Assembly: GCA_018222825.1 (NCBI GenBank)
Contig: JAAEZO010000007.1
Coordinates: 1 to 43,033, forward strand
DNA from: Gammaproteobacteria bacterium
Lineage (GTDB): Bacteria > Pseudomonadota > Gammaproteobacteria > Enterobacterales > Aeromonadaceae
Direction: 5' to 3'
Length of the DNA stretch: 43,033 bases
This document shows positions 40,295 to 43,033 of the stretch, in pieces (the first letter of the stretch is position 1; every line of letters starts with the position of its first letter). Below the pieces are notes generated by a model, which worked only from the letters and a program-made list of their open reading frames with translations, had not been told where the DNA came from and did no database searches. The position numbers were made by a program, and so were the translations under genes.

Positions 40295-41608
40295 ATGGAA
40301 TATCTTAAAAGAGCGGCGGCAGAAGACGAAGTTGCGCAGGAAGACGAGCGTATTCAGGCGGTGGTGAAGGATATGCTGATCCGCATCAAGCAACGGGGCG
40401 AGCCGGTTGTACGTGAATACGCCAAACAGTTTGATCAGTGGCAGGGTGACTTCGTGCTGTCCGAGCAGAAGAAGCTGGCGCTGATCGAGCAGGTACCCCA
40501 GCGGGTCAAGGACGATATCGACTTTGCCCATCGTCAGATCCGGCGTTTCGCCGAAGCCCAGCGTGACAGCTTGCAACCCTTTGAAATTGAAACCGAAGCC
40601 GGAGTTCGTCTGGGCCAGCAGATTCTGCCGGTTGACTGTGCCGGTTGTTATGTACCCGGCGGCCGTTATGCCCACGCCGCGTCGGCACTGATGAGTGTGG
40701 CCACGGCCAAGGCGGCCGGCGTGCCGTTTATCGTGGCCTGTTCACCACCACGGGGCGACAGCATCAATCCAGCCGTGGCCTATGCCATGCATGTGGCCGG
40801 TGCCGATGTGATTCTGGAAATGGGCGGCGTGCATGCCATCGCCACCATGGCCTATGGCCTATTTACCGGCAAGCCGGCCGATATTCTGGTGGGACCGGGC
40901 AATGCCTACGTGGCCGAGGCCAAGCGTATGCTGTTTGGCGAGGTGGGTATCGATGTGTTCGCTGGCCCCACCGAGTCGGCGATTATTGCCGATAAAGATG
41001 CCGACCCCATGACCATAGCGGTGGATCTGGTGTCGCAGGCCGAGCACGGTCCCAACTCACCGGTCTGGTTGTTTACCGACTGCCGGGAGCTGGGTGAGCA
41101 GGTGCTCGAGATCATGCCCAAGGTGATTGCCGACATGCCCAACGCCGATGTCTGCGAAGCGGCCTGGCGTGATCACGGTGTGGTGATTCTGGGTGACAGC
41201 CGCGAAGAAGTGGCCAAAATCAGTGACGAATGGGCTTGTGAGCACCTGCAGGTGCTGGCCGACGATCTGGAGTGGTGGAAAGCCAATCTGAACAACTACG
41301 GCTCCCTGTTCCTGGGCGAAGGCAGCACGGTGTCGCACGGCGACAAGTGCTCCGGCACCAACCATATTCTGCCGACCAGGAAAGCCGCACGTTACAGCGG
41401 CGGGCTGAATGTGCAGAAGTTCATGAAAGTGCTGACTTATCAGGAGCTGAGCGAAGAGGCCAATCTGGTGTTCAGCGCGGCCGGTTCCCGCATCTCCCGT
41501 ACCGAAGGCATGGAAGGTCATGCCCGGGCCTGCGACTGGCGCTTGCGCAAGTACTTCCCCGAAACCGAGTGGGATTTCAACGTCTATAACCAAAAGCGCT
41601 ACTGCTGA
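40295..41608 (+). CDS. hpsN: Sulfopropanediol dehydrogenase HpsN-like (histidinol dehydrogenase family)
   Basis: A 437-residue NAD-dependent, zinc-containing HisD-superfamily enzyme. YVPGGRYAHAASALMS, GPGNAYVAEAKRMLFGEVG and DVFAGPTESAIIAD are the family core; zinc ligands are seen in DLVSQAEHGPNS (Gln and His) and EGMEGHARACDWR (His). HpsN oxidises the terminal CH2OH of (R)-2,3-dihydroxypropane-1-sulfonate to sulfolactate in a four-electron step analogous to histidinol oxidation. There is no other his gene around and cuyA precedes it, so a biosynthetic HisD is unlikely. Start at 40295 chosen over an ORF extension from 40148 that overlaps cuyA. Substrate might instead be an amino-alcohol sulfonate. 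Confidence 0.86.
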   Translation: MEYLKRAAAEDEVAQEDERIQAVVKDMLIRIKQRGEPVVREYAKQFDQWQGDFVLSEQKKLALIEQVPQRVKDDIDFAHRQIRRFAEAQRDSLQPFEIETEAGVRLGQQILPVDCAGCYVPGGRYAHAASALMSVATAKAAGVPFIVACSPPRGDSINPAVAYAMHVAGADVILEMGGVHAIATMAYGLFTGKPADILVGPGNAYVAEAKRMLFGEVGIDVFAGPTESAIIADKDADPMTIAVDLVSQAEHGPNSPVWLFTDCRELGEQVLEIMPKVIADMPNADVCEAAWRDHGVVILGDSREEVAKISDEWACEHLQVLADDLEWWKANLNNYGSLFLGEGSTVSHGDKCSGTNHILPTRKAARYSGGLNVQKFMKVLTYQELSEEANLVFSAAGSRISRTEGMEGHARACDWRLRKYFPETEWDFNVYNQKRYC

Positions 41609-41616
41609 GTCAGACA

Positions 41617-41640
41617 GGCAGGTGCCCACCGGCACCTGCC
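41617..41640 (+). promoter_or_regulatory. Stem-loop between hpsN and the aminotransferase gene
   Basis: GGCAGGTGCC (41617-41626), loop CACC, GGCACCTGCC (41631-41640), perfect 10-bp stem. It ends just before the GGAGAG ribosome-binding site of the next gene and has no T tract, so it could influence translation. Confidence 0.7.
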
Positions 41641-41652
41641 CGGAGAGAAGCC

Positions 41653-42861
41653 ATGACGACATTCAATAAGTCTTTCACCCAGCAAGAGCCCATTCCTGAA
41701 GATGGCATCGAGCAGGCCATCGCAGTCATGCGCAGTGGCCGTCTGCATCGGTACAATTCTCTGGCCGGCGAGCCGACGGAAACCGAATTGCTGGAGCGGG
41801 AATTTGCCGATTATCTGGGCAGCCGCTATTGCCTTGCCTGTGCCTCGGGTGGCTATGCGCTGCACATTGCCATGCGTACGGTTGGGGTTCAGCCCGGCGA
41901 CAAGGTGTTGTGCAACGCCTTTACCCTGGCACCGGTTCCCGGTGCCATCCACAATGCCGGCGCTTTGCCGGTACTGGTGGAAACCACCGATGATTTCACC
42001 ATCGACCTCGACGATCTTGAACGCAAGGCCGCAAGCGACGAGGTGCATTATCTGCTGTTGTCCCATATGCGTGGTCACCTGGCCGATATGGACCGGCTGA
42101 TGGACATCTGCGAGCGCCACCACATCATGGTGATCGAAGATTGTGCCCACACCATGGGTGCCAACTGGAAGGGCCGCAAGAGCGGTACCTTCGGCCGGGT
42201 AGCCTGTTTCAGCACCCAGACTTACAAGCATCTCAATTCCGGCGAGGGCGGCTTTCTGACCACCAACGACGACGATGTAATGGCCCGGGCTATTATCTAT
42301 TCCGGCTCTTACATGCTTTACGAGCGGCATCTGGCGGCACCGCCGAAAGAAGCCTTTGCCCGTATTCGTTTTGAAACGCCCAATTACAGCGGTCGAATGG
42401 ACAACCTTCGTGCGGCTATTCTGCGTCCTCAACTCGCGTCCCTCGATGTGCAATGCCGGCGCTGGAACGACCTCTACCGAGTTACAGCCGAAGGGCTGAG
42501 CCAGGTTGCCGGCATTCGTCTGCCTACTCGGCCGGCGGCGGAGAGCTTTGTGGGCAGCTCCATTCAGTTTTCTCTACCGCAACAGTCGCCGGCGGCCATT
42601 GCCCGTTTTATTGCCCGCTGTGAAGCGCGGGGAGTGCCACTGAAATGGTTTGGCGATGCGGATCCCAAGGGCTACACCAGCCGTTACGACAGCTGGCAGT
42701 ACATGGGGCCGATGCCCGATTTGCCGGAAACTCAACGGGTGTTGGCAACCATGTGCGACATGCGGCTGCCGCTGACCTTTGATGAGGCGGATTGCCGACT
42801 GATTACCCGGATTATTGCCGACGTTTTTGAAGAGGTTTGCGGCTCATCAGGGCACCAATAG
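41653..42861 (+). CDS. DegT/DnrJ/EryC1-family PLP aminotransferase
   Basis: A 402-residue fold-type I aminotransferase of the DegT/DnrJ/EryC1 family. CASGGYALHIAMRTVGVQPGD, NAFTLAPVPGAIHNAGALPV, MVIEDCAHTMGANWKGRK and FSTQTYKHLNSGEGGFLTT with PLP Lys192 are visible, so it should be an active aminotransferase rather than a PLP-less relative. Family members usually aminate sugar ketones, but no sugar or cell-wall gene is nearby. Following cuyA and hpsN with GGAGAG at its start and 44 bp spacing, it probably transaminates a C3 sulfonate: sulfopyruvate to cysteate, or cysteinolate to its ketone. This is inference. Confidence 0.88.
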   Translation: MTTFNKSFTQQEPIPEDGIEQAIAVMRSGRLHRYNSLAGEPTETELLEREFADYLGSRYCLACASGGYALHIAMRTVGVQPGDKVLCNAFTLAPVPGAIHNAGALPVLVETTDDFTIDLDDLERKAASDEVHYLLLSHMRGHLADMDRLMDICERHHIMVIEDCAHTMGANWKGRKSGTFGRVACFSTQTYKHLNSGEGGFLTTNDDDVMARAIIYSGSYMLYERHLAAPPKEAFARIRFETPNYSGRMDNLRAAILRPQLASLDVQCRRWNDLYRVTAEGLSQVAGIRLPTRPAAESFVGSSIQFSLPQQSPAAIARFIARCEARGVPLKWFGDADPKGYTSRYDSWQYMGPMPDLPETQRVLATMCDMRLPLTFDEADCRLITRIIADVFEEVCGSSGHQ

Positions 42862-42945
42862 TTCCCTGCACTGCGGGGTGCTCCGAACATGGCACTGCTC
42901 CGGATTGTCGAATTCGGAGATGGTTATTTGAAATGGATGCATGAA

Positions 42946-43033
42946 ATGAGTGAACAGACGGTTGGTGTGATAGGTGGCATGGGACCGGAAGCCACGGTGG
43001 ACCTGATGCGGCGGGTGATTGCCGCCACCCCGG
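42946..43033 (+). CDS. Aspartate/glutamate racemase family protein, N-terminal fragment
   Basis: Only the first ~29 codons are inside the window: SEQTVGVIGGMGPEATVDLM is the hallmark N-terminus of the Asp/Glu/hydantoin racemase superfamily, RacD-like branch. Alternative starts at 42937 and further upstream are in frame; 42946 fits family N-termini best. It is 85 bp after the aminotransferase in the same direction, so probably the fourth gene of the C3-sulfonate operon. It may racemise cysteate, an aspartate analogue; that is inference. Truncated by the window edge. Confidence 0.8.
   Translation, partial: MSEQTVGVIGGMGPEATVDLMRRVIAATP

Noticed and set aside
40295-41608. Biosynthetic histidinol dehydrogenase
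   Set aside because: No other histidine gene is near, and cuyA plus a LysR regulator precede it; the HpsN branch fits better. Kept as a fallback only.
1-43033. CRISPR array, tRNA, rRNA, intact insertion sequence or prophage
   Set aside because: I looked for regular direct repeats, cloverleaf-type sequences and transposase or phage motifs and found none I can support.

Overview
The window reads as chromosomal DNA from a marine-type gammaproteobacterium. The moderately high GC, strong intrinsic terminators and gene content would fit an Oceanimonas, Oceanisphaera or Zobellella relative in the Aeromonadaceae; this placement is inference from gene style, with no rRNA or other marker in the window. 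Nearly all of it is dense, intact coding sequence devoted to scavenging small organic N and S compounds. I see no tRNA, rRNA, CRISPR array, intact insertion sequence or prophage.

Layout. (1) 1-2672: end of a purine-catabolism block (xdhC C-terminus, guanine deaminase, FCD-type GntR regulator). (2) 2806-10118: a complete taurine dissimilation cluster: taurine dehydrogenase (tauX, tauY), MocR-type regulator tauR, sulfoacetaldehyde acetyltransferase xsc, phosphate acetyltransferase pta and a small conserved gene. (3) 10407-13450: two NCS1 nucleobase/hydantoin-type permeases, each with its own terminator, then a 300-bp structured non-coding island. (4) 13864-17476, minus strand: a three-part TRAP transporter plus a UspA-type protein, the order known from teaABCD. 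(5) 17783-22628, minus strand: an orphan CobS/CobT AAA+/VWA pair and a SulP anion transporter. (6) 22891-27094: an aldehyde-dehydrogenase-like protein lacking its catalytic cysteine, two DUF3461 paralogues flanking a small unknown gene, and a periplasmic M20 amidohydrolase. (7) 27390-31605: the ureide half of purine catabolism (AzgA-type purine permease, HIU hydrolase, PuuE allantoinase, OHCU decarboxylase, ureidoglycolate lyase). (8) 31642-38070: housekeeping or accessory genes (AI-2E transporter, chemoreceptor, PhoD-like phosphatase, VOC protein, DUF2797). (9) 38127-43033: a LysR regulator divergent from cuyA (L-cysteate sulfo-lyase), an hpsN-like dehydrogenase, a DegT-family aminotransferase and the start of an Asp/Glu racemase: a C3-sulfonate catabolic operon that runs off the window.

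How the parts connect. Taurine oxidised by TauXY gives sulfoacetaldehyde; Xsc turns it into acetyl phosphate and sulfite, and Pta makes acetyl-CoA. The right-hand operon would take a C3 sulfonate (dihydroxypropanesulfonate, sulfolactate/cysteate, or possibly cysteinolate) to pyruvate, ammonia and sulfite. Upstream of tauX, xsc and the TRAP operon I find paired TGGYCC-like direct repeats, each pair offset by exactly 23 bp; this is a candidate TauR operator that would make the TRAP system the taurine importer. The two separated purine blocks may share an ATTGTATAC element. The most interesting leads are the DegT/racemase-extended C3-sulfonate operon, the 23-bp-offset TauR box, the dead aldehyde dehydrogenase, and the orphan CobST pair.
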